Under the pieces are notes generated by a model. The model was not told where the DNA came from, did not search any database, and worked only from the letters and a program-made list of their open reading frames with translations. A stretch of DNA of 64,000 nt. Origin: Sphingobacteriales bacterium. Its GTDB lineage: Bacteria; Bacteroidota; Bacteroidia; Chitinophagales; UBA2359. Position 1 is the stretch's first letter; each line of letters opens with the position of its first letter. The DNA is taken from contig CP064999.1 of NCBI GenBank assembly GCA_016700115.1, forward strand, positions 2,480,001-2,544,000, given 5' to 3'. The position numbers and the translations under genes were made by a program. Below are positions 46,315 through 55,418 of this stretch, in pieces.

Positions 46315-46485
46315 ATGCTCAGAAAATCCGTATTTTTCCTGCTAATTGCGTTTTTAATGTTTGGTTCTGTGTCTTGTAACAGAAGCGGCTGCCCTGCAAA
46401 TGCCGAACAAACGGCTTCGAAAAAGAAAAATCAAAAAACAAAATCCGGTATCCTTCCTCCCGGCTATTCCGGTAAAAAGCGATAA
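46315..46485 (+). CDS. Small lipoprotein (56 residues)
   Basis: ATG at 46315. Reads MLRKSVFFLLIAFLMFGS then VSC as lipobox (Cys 21), followed by a short, basic tail (NRSGCPANAEQTASKKKNQ...SGILPPGYSGKKR). The signal peptide is textbook quality, which makes it credible in spite of the short length. The tail is too short for a folded domain. No family recognised. Confidence 0.75.
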   Translation: MLRKSVFFLLIAFLMFGSVSCNRSGCPANAEQTASKKKNQKTKSGILPPGYSGKKR

Positions 46486-46635
46486 CATAGAATGTAAAAA
46501 ACAAATTTTATTGTTTTTTTAGCGTTCAAGGTTAAAATATTTTTTCCTGTTCGGTATAATGTTTAACTTAGCCCTTTACACGAACAAACGTTGGTTATTT
46601 GTTATCAGGATTATCTATAAAAAAACAATCAAATC

Positions 46636-48303
46636 ATGCAGGACAGATCCGTTTTCAAAACCCCGTTGTATATGTTGTACCAATGGGAAAGTCAAAAGCC
46701 AAAAGAGGTTTTTTTAAAACAACCCGTTGATGGCAGATGGATAAATTTTACATGGGAAGAAGCAGCCGATCAAATTCGCCGGATGGCAGCAGCATTAAAG
46801 GCACTTAATCTGCCTTCAGGCAGTAAAATTGCCATGGTCTCCAAAAACTGTGCACATTGGTTAATGGCTGATTTGGCAATAATGATGAGCGGACACATAT
46901 CTGTTCCGCTATATCCCAATATTACCGCCGCTACTTTGAATTATATTCTTCAGCACAGCGAAGCCAAAGTCTTGTTTGTCGGCAAATTAGACGACTGGAG
47001 TGCAATGAAACCGGGTTTAACCGAGGATGTTTATTGCATTTCTTTTCCCGATATGTATAAAACTGACAAAGAGTTTGACAACTGGGATACATTGATTGCA
47101 CAACATGAACCACTTCAAGGTGAAATAGATCGAGATTTGGACGAAATGATGACCATTATCTATACTTCCGGAACTACCGGTAAACCCAAAGGGGTGATGC
47201 ACTCTTTTTATACTTTTTCTTACGCCATTACCAACGCCATGAAAGTGATTGATATCAGCGATATCAAAGACAAACATCTGTTTTCTTATCTCCCCCTTTC
47301 ACATATTGCAGAGCGGATGTTAGTCGAAATGGGGAGCATCTACTTCGGGACAAAGGTGTATTTTGCCCAATCTTTAGATACGTTTGCCGAAAACCTGCAA
47401 TTTGCCGAGCCTTCAATTTTTCTGGCAGTACCCCGTATCTGGACAAAATTTCAGAAAAAAATTCTGGAAAAGCTGCCACAGAAAAAGCTCAATCTATTGC
47501 TGTCTATTCCTGTAATTTCTACCCTGATTAAAAATAAAATAAAAAAGTCGCTGGGGTTGACCAAAGCTAAGTTTTGCTTTACCGGAGCTGCCCCTATTCC
47601 TGCATCTCTCTTACAATGGTTTCAAAAACTCGGTATTACGATACAGGAAGTTTATGCCATGACCGAAAATAGTGCCTATTCACATTTCACCCGCCCCGAC
47701 CGGATTGAGTTCGGATATGTTGGGCAACCCATGCCGCATGTTAGTGTTAAAATCAGTGAAATTGGCGAAATCCTCGTAAAAAGTGATGCCAATATGTTGG
47801 GTTATTACAAAGAACCCGAAATTACGGCGGCAACCTTTGACGAAAATCATTACCTCAAAACAGGGGATAAAGGAATAATCGGGAAAGATAATTTCCTAAA
47901 AATTACAGGAAGGGTCAAAGAAATTTTTAAAACGGAAAAAGGCAAATATGTTGCACCTGCACCCATCGAAATGGAGTTGTCCGAAAACGAATTTGTAGAG
48001 CAGGTCTGTGTAGTTGGTGCTAATTTGCCTCAACCCATTGCCTTGGTAGTTTTATCTGAAGCGGGTAAATCTATCGAGAAAAACCGGGTAGGAGAAAGCT
48101 TAACCGATACCGTTCAAAAGGTGAACGGAAGATTTGAAAAACATGAACACCTCAAAACTCTGGTGGTGGTTAAAGAGGAATGGACCGTTGAAAACTCATT
48201 GCTTACCCCGACTTTGAAAATTAAACGCAACCCTATTGAAGAAATGTATGGTTCGCGTTTTCAGTTGTGGTATAACAAAGATGAAAAAATCGTATGGGAA
48301 TAA
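46636..48303 (+). CDS. Long-chain fatty acid--CoA ligase (AMP-binding)
   Basis: 555 residues of the ANL superfamily. Adenylation motifs: MTIIYTSGTTGKPKGVMHS (P-loop, about residues 171-189), HLFSYLPLSHIAERM, GAAPIPASLLQWF, VYAMTENSAYS, the HYLKTGDKG motif with the hinge Asp, and the catalytic Lys in TPTLKIKRNPIEEMY at the end. It activates fatty acids to acyl-CoA via acyl-AMP. The order fits the FadD15/bubblegum-type ligases common in Bacteroidetes. Monocistronic as far as seen. Confidence 0.92.
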   Translation: MQDRSVFKTPLYMLYQWESQKPKEVFLKQPVDGRWINFTWEEAADQIRRMAAALKALNLPSGSKIAMVSKNCAHWLMADLAIMMSGHISVPLYPNITAATLNYILQHSEAKVLFVGKLDDWSAMKPGLTEDVYCISFPDMYKTDKEFDNWDTLIAQHEPLQGEIDRDLDEMMTIIYTSGTTGKPKGVMHSFYTFSYAITNAMKVIDISDIKDKHLFSYLPLSHIAERMLVEMGSIYFGTKVYFAQSLDTFAENLQFAEPSIFLAVPRIWTKFQKKILEKLPQKKLNLLLSIPVISTLIKNKIKKSLGLTKAKFCFTGAAPIPASLLQWFQKLGITIQEVYAMTENSAYSHFTRPDRIEFGYVGQPMPHVSVKISEIGEILVKSDANMLGYYKEPEITAATFDENHYLKTGDKGIIGKDNFLKITGRVKEIFKTEKGKYVAPAPIEMELSENEFVEQVCVVGANLPQPIALVVLSEAGKSIEKNRVGESLTDTVQKVNGRFEKHEHLKTLVVVKEEWTVENSLLTPTLKIKRNPIEEMYGSRFQLWYNKDEKIVWE

Positions 48304-48385
48304 CCCGCTCAAGCTCAGTTTTAAGTACTATTTACAATAGCCTTATCAAGACTTCTATTAGTTGCCCGAATCCCATTACGTCAGT

Positions 48386-49456
48386 ATGACCATTAAAGAT
48401 GTTGTCAATATTTTAGAAAATATTGCTCCGCTTAGATATCAGGAAAGTTATGACAATAGCGGTTTGATTGCCGGAAACCCTGATGCACCCTTTGTTAAAG
48501 CATTGATTTGTCTGGATTCGACCGAGGAAGTGATTGACGAAGCGATTGCGTTGGGTTGTAACTTAGTGATTGCTCATCATCCGATTGTATTTGGTGGTTT
48601 AAAGAAAATTACCGGTAAAAATTATGTAGAACGCACGGTAATCAAGGCCATCAGAAACGATATAAACATTTATGCCTGTCATACCAATTTGGATAGTGTA
48701 CAAAATGGTGTCAGCCGAAAAATCTGCGAAAAAATTGGGCTTCAGAATTGCCGCATATTAGTTCCTCAAAATGGGCTGTTAAAGAAGTTGAGCGTTGTTT
48801 GTCATCACGAACAAGCAGAAGCACTTAGGTTGATCTGGTTAAACTCCGGTTCAATTCAAAGAGCGATTGATGCCGGGTTTACGTATGAACAAACCGTTTT
48901 GAGCACAGGGAATGGTTTTTCAGACAACAGCAGTTTCGATGGCGATTTAGTCAGAATAGAAACCGTTTTTGCCGTTCATCAGGAAAAAGAAATAATGAAA
49001 GCACTTAACAACCTGCCTCCAGGTTCCGTGCTAAATTATACAATCAATACTATAGAAAATACACATTCTAGGATCGGTTTGGGCATGATTGGCGATATGC
49101 CTCAGGCACTGGAAGAAACTGAATTTTTAAAGCACTTAAAATCAACAATGCAAACCGGTTGTATCCGGCATACAAAACTCTTGGGGAAACAGATTAAAAC
49201 GGTGGCTGTTTGTGGAGGTACAGGGTTTTCACTACTGTCTCATGCAATAGCACAAAAGGCCGATGTTTATGTTACTGCCGATGTTAAGTACCATCAGTTT
49301 TTTGATGCCGAACATCACTTGATTCTTGCCGATATAGGGCATTTTGAAAGTGAACAATTTACCATTGAATTGATAAAAGATTTGTTAACCGAAAAAATTA
49401 CTAACTTTGCGGCCGTTTTAACTCAAATAAACACGAATCCGGTTTATTATTTGTAA
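48386..49456 (+). CDS. Nif3-like dinuclear metal centre protein
   Basis: 356 residues from the ATG at 48386 (MTIKDVVNILENIAPLRYQESYDNSGLIAGNP). Metal-binding motifs: VIAHHPIVFGGLKKI, IYACHTNLDSVQNGV, and the C-terminal DVKYHQFFDAEHHLILADIGHFESEQ. The about 130-residue insertion in the middle (CutA-like PII fold) is typical of the long form. The family forms hexamers; the biochemical role is still unclear. Followed by the zinc-ribbon protein, a common pair in Bacteroidetes. Confidence 0.93.
   Translation: MTIKDVVNILENIAPLRYQESYDNSGLIAGNPDAPFVKALICLDSTEEVIDEAIALGCNLVIAHHPIVFGGLKKITGKNYVERTVIKAIRNDINIYACHTNLDSVQNGVSRKICEKIGLQNCRILVPQNGLLKKLSVVCHHEQAEALRLIWLNSGSIQRAIDAGFTYEQTVLSTGNGFSDNSSFDGDLVRIETVFAVHQEKEIMKALNNLPPGSVLNYTINTIENTHSRIGLGMIGDMPQALEETEFLKHLKSTMQTGCIRHTKLLGKQIKTVAVCGGTGFSLLSHAIAQKADVYVTADVKYHQFFDAEHHLILADIGHFESEQFTIELIKDLLTEKITNFAAVLTQINTNPVYYL
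49381..49409 (+). promoter_or_regulatory. Candidate promoter of the zinc-ribbon gene within the Nif3 gene end
   Basis: TTTG at 49381-49384 and TAACTTTG at 49402-49409, spacing 17 bp, 114 bp before the next ATG. It matches the Bacteroidetes pattern but with short spacing. Confidence 0.4.
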
Positions 49457-49523
49457 TTCAAGTCGTTTCAGACCTCCCAAACCTTATTTTTAAATCATCT
49501 TTCAAACGCTTTGCTTTTAAAAT

Positions 49524-50315
49524 ATGAGTAATACCAATAAAGAATTAGTTACGGTTGAAGAAAAACTCAGAGCGCTGTATCATTTGCAGCAAATCGACTC
49601 CAAAATTGACGAGATCCGTTCTTTAAGAGGGGAGTTGCCGGTTGAGGTTCAGGATATGGAAGATGAAATTGAAGGATTAAACCTTAGAATCCGCAACCTG
49701 CAAGGAGATATTGACAAATTGAATGAAGCAATCAGCGCCTCAAACCTGAAAATAGAGGAATCTCAAACGTTGATTTCCCGTTACGAAGGGCAGCAAATGA
49801 ATGTTAAAAACAACCGCGAGTTTGAAGCTTTGGCTAAAGAAATTGAAAACCAGCAATTGGATATTGAGTTAGCTAAAAAAACAATCAAGCAAACCAAAGA
49901 GGTGATTGATAAAAATCAAAAACTACTTGACGAAGCTACCCTAAAAGCTGATATGCGAAAAAAAGATTTGGTTTTGAAGCGCGAAGAATTAGAAAAAACC
50001 ATTGAAGAAACCCGGATAGAAGAAGAAGAGTTGTTGGTAAAATCTAATTCGGCTGCCGCAATGATAGAAGAACGTTTGATTAGTGCATATAACCGAATTC
50101 GCAACTCTTACAAGAACGGGTTAGCCGTTGCACGTATTTCCCGTGCATCTTGTGGTGGTTGTTTCGGAACTATACCCCCTCAAAGACAGCTCGAAATAGG
50201 GCAGCGCAAAAAAATCCTTCTTTGCGAACACTGTGGCCGAATTTTGGTTGATGCCGATATTGAAAGCGATTTGTCAGAAGTAACTATTCAGGTCGAATAT
50301 GTTGACAAAGACTAA
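49524..50315 (+). CDS. C4-type zinc ribbon coiled-coil protein
   Basis: 263 residues. Residues 10-195 form a long coiled coil (many heptads, e.g. LRALYHLQQIDSKIDEIRSLRGELP and QNMNVKNNREFEALAKEIENQ-like segment), followed by the zinc ribbon CGGCFGTIPPQRQLEIGQRKKILLCEHCGRIL. The family (often called DUF164/zf-RING_7) is conserved beside Nif3-like genes; it may bind nucleic acid. Function not established. Confidence 0.9.
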   Translation: MSNTNKELVTVEEKLRALYHLQQIDSKIDEIRSLRGELPVEVQDMEDEIEGLNLRIRNLQGDIDKLNEAISASNLKIEESQTLISRYEGQQMNVKNNREFEALAKEIENQQLDIELAKKTIKQTKEVIDKNQKLLDEATLKADMRKKDLVLKREELEKTIEETRIEEEELLVKSNSAAAMIEERLISAYNRIRNSYKNGLAVARISRASCGGCFGTIPPQRQLEIGQRKKILLCEHCGRILVDADIESDLSEVTIQVEYVDKD

Positions 50316-50358
50316 GCACGCACGTTTGTATAACCTGCTGATTCACAATATTAAGATT

Positions 50359-50415
50359 GCCAATCTTTCTTTTACGGATGGTTTGTTTCCTCCGGCAAAG
50401 AAAGATTGGCTTCTT
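50359..50415. terminator. Bidirectional terminator between convergent genes
   Basis: GCCAATCTTTCTTT (50359-50372) pairs with AAAGAAAGATTGGC (50397-50410), followed by TTCTTTGTTTTT. The right part overlaps the 3' end of the O-antigen ligase gene. Confidence 0.8.
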
Positions 50416-51844
50416 TGTTTTTAGATGAAATTGAAAAATTGACAATCAGGGCGGCTATCATAAAAAAGAAGGAGCCGATTTTATCTACTTCAATCAAATC
50501 GCCCAAAGTAATATTGAGCAGTATGATGGCAAATGAAATCAGCAAGGTCATGACAAATCTTTTTTGTTCGGGCGGGCTTCTCCTGTAAAGATATTCTCCG
50601 GCAATCAGCACAGAAAGACAAAACGCCAAAAACAAAGCCAGCCCGATTATTCCCTGATCTACCAGAGTCATCAGGAAATAATTGTGTACTCCGGACTGCT
50701 CTATATTATCACTGACATAAGTTTCAAAGTTGTCAATGGTATAATAACGGTAATAGCTATAAAAATTACCGGGTCCAAATCCAACCAGCGGACGGTCGGC
50801 ACACATTCTTGCAGCCGCTATCCACCTGTATATGCGTTCCATGGAAGAGACATCTTTACCCTCAAATGTGGCAATTATATGGTCTTCCAGATCTTCGTGA
50901 TAGATGGTCGATTCATAATCAGGTGCATAAGAAAGATACCGGTTGTCGTTTGCCATAAAAACACCCAGCAATAAGATGGCAAATAAGGACAAAGCAGCAA
51001 TCCATTTCGTAAGCCTTTTTGCGAAGATAAAATAGATGACCGGTATTAACAGAACAGACAAGTAGGCGGCTCTTGTATAAGCAAATACAATTCCTGTCAA
51101 AAAGACAAAAAGTATCAGATGAACCAGCAACCGCTCTAAACTCCCACTTTTATACCATGTTCTTGCATGAACTGCAATAGGGAAAACTACGGCAATCATT
51201 ACTGCATAATTGACATGGTTTCTGAAAAACGGAGTTAATGTCTTATTGACTTCCTGAAACTCAAAATCAAGCATGGCGTGCCGGATGACAGATTGAATGA
51301 TAACAAAGCACAAGGGGATGGCAACGCACCAAAAGATAGGTTTAAACTGTTTTTCGTTCCTGATAAGCAAAGAGGTCAGAAAGTAAAAAACAACGATATA
51401 CCAGATTTTTGAAACAAAAAACTTTCCCGAAACGATAAGTTGTTGGGAAAAAAAAGCTGTAATCCCTATCCAGACTACATGCAGACAAAGTATAGTTGTA
51501 ACAGGGTGATTTAACAACTGTCGTGTTATAGTGTTTGGGTTGGCAAGTGCAAATAGTATTGTTGCCCCCATCAGCAAAACAATAAAAGGTTCAGTAGGTA
51601 AATCAGTCGCAAGGCTGCTACTTAACTCATACTCTATAGATAGAGGTATTAAAAACCACAGTAACAGGTAGGTTTGCCTGAAATACTTGACAACAAACAG
51701 TCCGAAGATGACCGACATCGGCAGGGCATAAAGATACCAGGCATTTTCGGCAATGGCCATGATTGCGGAAATTAAGGTAAATACGGCAAAAACAGAAAAT
51801 ATTCCTGCCGGATTGATTCGAAACTGCTGACTGATACCGGACAT
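50372..51844 (-). CDS. O-antigen ligase/Wzy-like polymerase membrane protein
   Basis: 490 residues with about eleven membrane helices and a large periplasmic loop (residues 300-385: NRYLSYAPDYESTIYHEDLEDHIIATFEGKDVSSMERIYRWIAAARMCADRPLVGFGPGNFYSYY) containing the RxxxWxxA...P..G.G.G.F motif of the Wzy_C/O-antigen ligase family. It would transfer or polymerise surface polysaccharide on lipid carrier. It stands in a block with Wzz-like and Wzx-like genes on the same strand, but no glycosyltransferases are visible nearby. Confidence 0.88.
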   Translation of the reverse strand: MSGISQQFRINPAGIFSVFAVFTLISAIMAIAENAWYLYALPMSVIFGLFVVKYFRQTYLLLWFLIPLSIEYELSSSLATDLPTEPFIVLLMGATILFALANPNTITRQLLNHPVTTILCLHVVWIGITAFFSQQLIVSGKFFVSKIWYIVVFYFLTSLLIRNEKQFKPIFWCVAIPLCFVIIQSVIRHAMLDFEFQEVNKTLTPFFRNHVNYAVMIAVVFPIAVHARTWYKSGSLERLLVHLILFVFLTGIVFAYTRAAYLSVLLIPVIYFIFAKRLTKWIAALSLFAILLLGVFMANDNRYLSYAPDYESTIYHEDLEDHIIATFEGKDVSSMERIYRWIAAARMCADRPLVGFGPGNFYSYYRYYTIDNFETYVSDNIEQSGVHNYFLMTLVDQGIIGLALFLAFCLSVLIAGEYLYRRSPPEQKRFVMTLLISFAIILLNITLGDLIEVDKIGSFFFMIAALIVNFSISSKNKEANLSLPEETNHP

Positions 51845-51915
51845 ATCGGGTTAGAGAATTAGGAACACCACAAAAAGAGGACGAGTTAATTTACATAACA
51901 CCGGTAAAAAAGGGT

Positions 51916-52806
51916 TTAAAATGTTTCCTGATGGTGCTCTTCAAAATTGAAGTCTTTAAACTTTTCAATAAAAACAGCCATCAACATCATACTGGCCAAG
52001 GTTACTAAAGTAGCACTGACAACAATTAACCACCGGACAGGCTTAATCCTCTTTACCGCCGGAACAGCACTTTCGATTATATAAACTGAAGAATATGGCT
52101 GATGAATTGCTGAAAGATGTTGTTTGTATATAGTATTTGCTGAATTATACTCTTCTACTGCTTTTCTGATAATTCGCTCCAAGACATGGGCGGTTACCGT
52201 GTCTTTTGGGTTATTTTCAATAGATCTTATCAGACTGTCGCGCATAGTTTCAAGACGTATTTCAGCAACTTCTGCTTCTCGTGCATATAGAGAAGTAAAG
52301 CCTAATTTTTTTTCCATAATCACCAGCTTATTGAGTGTATCCAATTGGGTAACAATCTCGTTGGCAATTTGGGCAGCTAAGGCAGGGTCTTTGTCTATGA
52401 CTTCAATTTTTAATAAACCGTCCGGAGTTTTTACGGTTTTAAAATGACTGCGCAATTCTTCGCTTACCCAATAATCTTTTAATTTATCGGTAGTATCAAT
52501 ATCATAATGCTCAAACAGTCTGAACTTGTTCACCAAATGAGATTCTAAAGCTCTGGATTGTGATAAAGTAACTAACCGGTTAAGTTCAGGTTTGCCACCA
52601 AACAGATAAACCGGCGTTTCTCCACCTTCAACACTGAACAGTGAGGTTCTGTCCATCAAATGCGGATTGATGGGTGTGATGATGGCGGTAGATAAAAAAT
52701 ATTCAGGTAATAATAAGGAAACGATGGCACTGATAACAGCAGCTATAGCGCTGACTATCCCGATAGGTTTTAACCAACGATATAGTATTCTGATGAGTTC
52801 TTCCAT
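51916..52806 (-). CDS. Wzz-type chain-length determinant/polysaccharide co-polymerase
   Basis: 296 residues with membrane helices at both ends (GIVSAIAAVISAIVSLLLPEYF; RWLIVVSATLVTLASMMLMAVFIE) and a periplasmic helical domain between. The N-terminal YFLSTAIITP and the C-terminal AVPAVKRIKPVRW, with Pro/Arg before the second helix, are typical. It has no tyrosine kinase domain. It would control chain length of the polymer made by the neighbouring ligase/polymerase. Confidence 0.88.
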   Translation of the reverse strand: MEELIRILYRWLKPIGIVSAIAAVISAIVSLLLPEYFLSTAIITPINPHLMDRTSLFSVEGGETPVYLFGGKPELNRLVTLSQSRALESHLVNKFRLFEHYDIDTTDKLKDYWVSEELRSHFKTVKTPDGLLKIEVIDKDPALAAQIANEIVTQLDTLNKLVIMEKKLGFTSLYAREAEVAEIRLETMRDSLIRSIENNPKDTVTAHVLERIIRKAVEEYNSANTIYKQHLSAIHQPYSSVYIIESAVPAVKRIKPVRWLIVVSATLVTLASMMLMAVFIEKFKDFNFEEHHQETF

Positions 52807-52901
52807 AATATATGCTTAATAAAATGCTTATCTGATTTAAAATAAAGGGCAAAGATAGGTAAATACTGACTTAAACTACCGGCAAATCCGTTTAACCTGT
52901 A

Positions 52902-54335
52902 TCAGAAATTCATTGTTGTTCTGATTGATAATAAACCAATTAACCATGCAGTTAACAGACAGACGAAAAAAGACAGCAAAAAGGAGAGTTGCCACGAAAA
53001 AAAATTTATCTGGGTAGCAGCAATGGATATGCCTGAACATAAAAGCAAATAACAAATGCATTTGAAAATTTCAAGGAATCGAACAGGCAAGGATAGGTTT
53101 TTGATGGCTACAATTATAAATGCAAGGGCTGCAAAACTTTGAGTTATCAGAGCTGACCAGGAGGAACCTATTGCCTTGAATTGAGGAATCAATAAGAGGT
53201 TTAATCCTACATTTATTCCAACACTGACCAGGGCAATTAAATTGATCTGCCATAAATTATTGTTGGCGGTCAAAAAAGCCCCAAAAACATATACAGAAGA
53301 AATGGCAATAAATGACAAAATAAGCCAGCCAAATACTGATGCATAGTAAGGGGTAGCATCAGCATACAACCAATTCATAATTGATTCCCTAAAGAAAAAA
53401 CAAGAAATAGCCCCGGCTGCTGCAAATGAAAACAAACCTTTAGACGCAAATCCGACTAATTTTTCTACTGATTCCTTTTTGATCAACATTCTTGCAAACA
53501 TAGGCAACAAAATAGTTGACAAAAGGACACCTATCATATTGGCTGCATCTAAAATCCGGTAAGCCGAAGCATAAATACCTGCCTGAAATGCACCTTCTTC
53601 CGGCAAAATTTTTTCAAGCATCACCGAATCAATCCGATGATAGATGCTCATCAATACTCCTATCAAAGCAAAGGGGTAGCTTTTCCGCAAAATTCCGGTT
53701 AAAAATTCCCGGTCAAAGTTAAATACAGGTTTTTTGAGATGCCCTGCAACTAAACCTATTCCTACCATTGCCGTTAAAAAGTATCCGGCAGTTTGAGCAT
53801 ACACAAACCATTGAATTTTAAATGGTGGAGGTAAAACTCCCCCCCACAAAATTGCGGAACAGATCAGAATCATCAAAATCCGGTCGAGTACAGACATAAA
53901 ACTGTCTGAACGAAACCGGTGTAAACCCTGAAGATTGGAACGGAAATAGGTGATGAATGACAGTAAAATCTGATTGAAACAAAGTATTAAAAGAAGGTAC
54001 AGGTCAAAGTTTTTGTAACCTAAAATCCAAGCACCTAAAAGACAGAGGATTAGATAACCTAAACTTAAAAATAATTTTACCGTCAATATTCCTGAAAAAT
54101 GAGTTTCAATCCAATCGTGGTTTTGTGCTACTGCACGACTGTTATAGTTATTAATTCCAAAGTCAAGCAGGGTTTGTAACAAAAAAGAAAAGTTAAACAG
54201 AACAAAATAAGCACCATAAGTCGCAGGACCTACCGTGTTTTGTATGGTTCGATCTATTCCAAAAATCCATAAAGGCTTTATGAGCAAATTGACAAATACC
54301 AATACTGCTACATTTGCTGCAAAGCGTCTGTTCAT
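52902..54335 (-). CDS. Polysaccharide flippase (Wzx/MATE-like)
   Basis: 477 residues from the ATG at 54335 (MNRRFAANVAVLVFVNLLIKPLWIFGID); an in-frame start upstream adds 35 residues of non-coding character. About fourteen membrane helices; early motif GPATYGAYFVLFNFSFLLQTLLDFGINNYNSR is typical of the flippase family that moves undecaprenyl-linked oligosaccharide to the periplasm. First gene of the polysaccharide block on this strand. Confidence 0.88.
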   Translation of the reverse strand: MNRRFAANVAVLVFVNLLIKPLWIFGIDRTIQNTVGPATYGAYFVLFNFSFLLQTLLDFGINNYNSRAVAQNHDWIETHFSGILTVKLFLSLGYLILCLLGAWILGYKNFDLYLLLILCFNQILLSFITYFRSNLQGLHRFRSDSFMSVLDRILMILICSAILWGGVLPPPFKIQWFVYAQTAGYFLTAMVGIGLVAGHLKKPVFNFDREFLTGILRKSYPFALIGVLMSIYHRIDSVMLEKILPEEGAFQAGIYASAYRILDAANMIGVLLSTILLPMFARMLIKKESVEKLVGFASKGLFSFAAAGAISCFFFRESIMNWLYADATPYYASVFGWLILSFIAISSVYVFGAFLTANNNLWQINLIALVSVGINVGLNLLLIPQFKAIGSSWSALITQSFAALAFIIVAIKNLSLPVRFLEIFKCICYLLLCSGISIAATQINFFSWQLSFLLSFFVCLLTAWLIGLLSIRTTMNF

Positions 54336-54492
54336 CGTCTGATTTGTTGCAACAAAGGTATAAATAAAACTATGGTTAAAATGATATGCATTTCTGAAGC
54401 AGGGCCGGCTAAGATTTGCACAATCAACAAACCGATGCAAAACAATTTTAAACCTTTTGGCTAACGCTTGAAATAAAAGCTTTAAAAGTTAA

Positions 54493-54512
54493 GTATTCCA
54501 TTTGTGGAATAC
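54493..54512. terminator. Small hairpin downstream of 54580-55056
   Basis: GTATTCCA and TGGAATAC around TTTG. On the minus strand it is followed by TTAACTTTTAAAAG. A weak terminator candidate for the small membrane protein gene. Confidence 0.4.
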
Positions 54513-54579
54513 CTGATATGCAGTTAAATACAACATTAGTACTTGTTAAAGATACCAAAAAGTTTAACCCTTTTTCGGT

Positions 54580-55056
54580 TTAAGGTAACTGAAGCATATC
54601 GAGAAACTTCAGACCCTCACTGCCTCTTTGTTTAAGGCAGGACTCTATTTCCGGGTAGGTCTTTTTTAAACTCTTTCGAATTTCATTCAGCATCAAAACT
54701 TTATTATCTTCCAACTCTTTCAAGCCCAGTTCCGTATATCTGGTTCTCAGGTCTGTATAAACAGGATTAACCAAACAGACACATTTAGTATCTTTAGAAG
54801 TTCCGTTATTGCATTTTTTGTGCATCACAGAAATAGCAGTATCGCCAAATATACTTTCGGTGCTAACCGTATTGTTGTTGTCCGGAGTATTGGTTTTTTC
54901 GTTTTTATTGGTCAAAAAATAATAAATTGCTGCAATAATTGCAACAATGATTACTATTCGGAAAAAAAACTTGGCCAATCGCAAGGCAATAAACAAGAGC
55001 AAAATCGCTCCAATGCCATAAACCAGCATCTCTAAAGGACTTAAATTACTAAACAT
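54580..55056 (-). CDS. Small membrane protein of unknown function
   Basis: 158 residues. Two hydrophobic segments in the first 50 residues (MLVYGIGAILLLFIALRLAKFFF and IVIIVAIIAAIYYFL) are followed by an Asn/Thr-rich linker and a soluble helical tail (YTDLRTRYTELGLKELEDNKVLMLNEIRKSLKKTYPEIESCLK) with a Cys pair KCVCLV. No family recognised. It is divergent from the act operon. Confidence 0.7.
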   Translation of the reverse strand: MFSNLSPLEMLVYGIGAILLLFIALRLAKFFFRIVIIVAIIAAIYYFLTNKNEKTNTPDNNNTVSTESIFGDTAISVMHKKCNNGTSKDTKCVCLVNPVYTDLRTRYTELGLKELEDNKVLMLNEIRKSLKKTYPEIESCLKQRGSEGLKFLDMLQLP

Positions 55057-55326
55057 GTAAATGGAGTTGAAAAATTAATGATGGTATAAAAGTACCCTAA
55101 TGAGGTTTGCAAAGTTAAAGGAAATAAATTCTATTTACAATAACTCAGTCAATGCCTGAGACAGGTAAATGCTTTTAAAAACAAACTATAATAATATTAA
55201 ATGAATGTGTCAGGGAGAATAAAGTATATTTTTGTCCAAATTTGAATAAACGCCATGTCGCAATTTAGAACTTGTCTAAAGAACGAAAAAAAGTTAGGGC
55301 AATATTTTTTTTATGGTTTTAATCCA

Positions 55327-55334
55327 TAAATTTG
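55327..55334 (+). promoter_or_regulatory. TAAATTTG box, candidate promoter of the act operon
   Basis: TAAATTTG in CCATAAATTTGCACC fits TAnnTTTG and lies 85 bp before the actA ATG. No clear -33 TTTG. The rest of 55057-55418 shows no gene. Confidence 0.4.
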
Positions 55335-55418
55335 CACCGTCAAAAAAGGTTCTTAACTAATATTAACATAAGTTTTTGACTTTCCATTAATATTGCAGCT
55401 CTAAATAGATAAATTAAT

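Noticed and set aside
54336..54440. 35-residue N-terminal extension of the flippase.
   Set aside because: The ATG at 54335 begins a normal Wzx N-terminus and the extension has no hydrophobic or family-like character.
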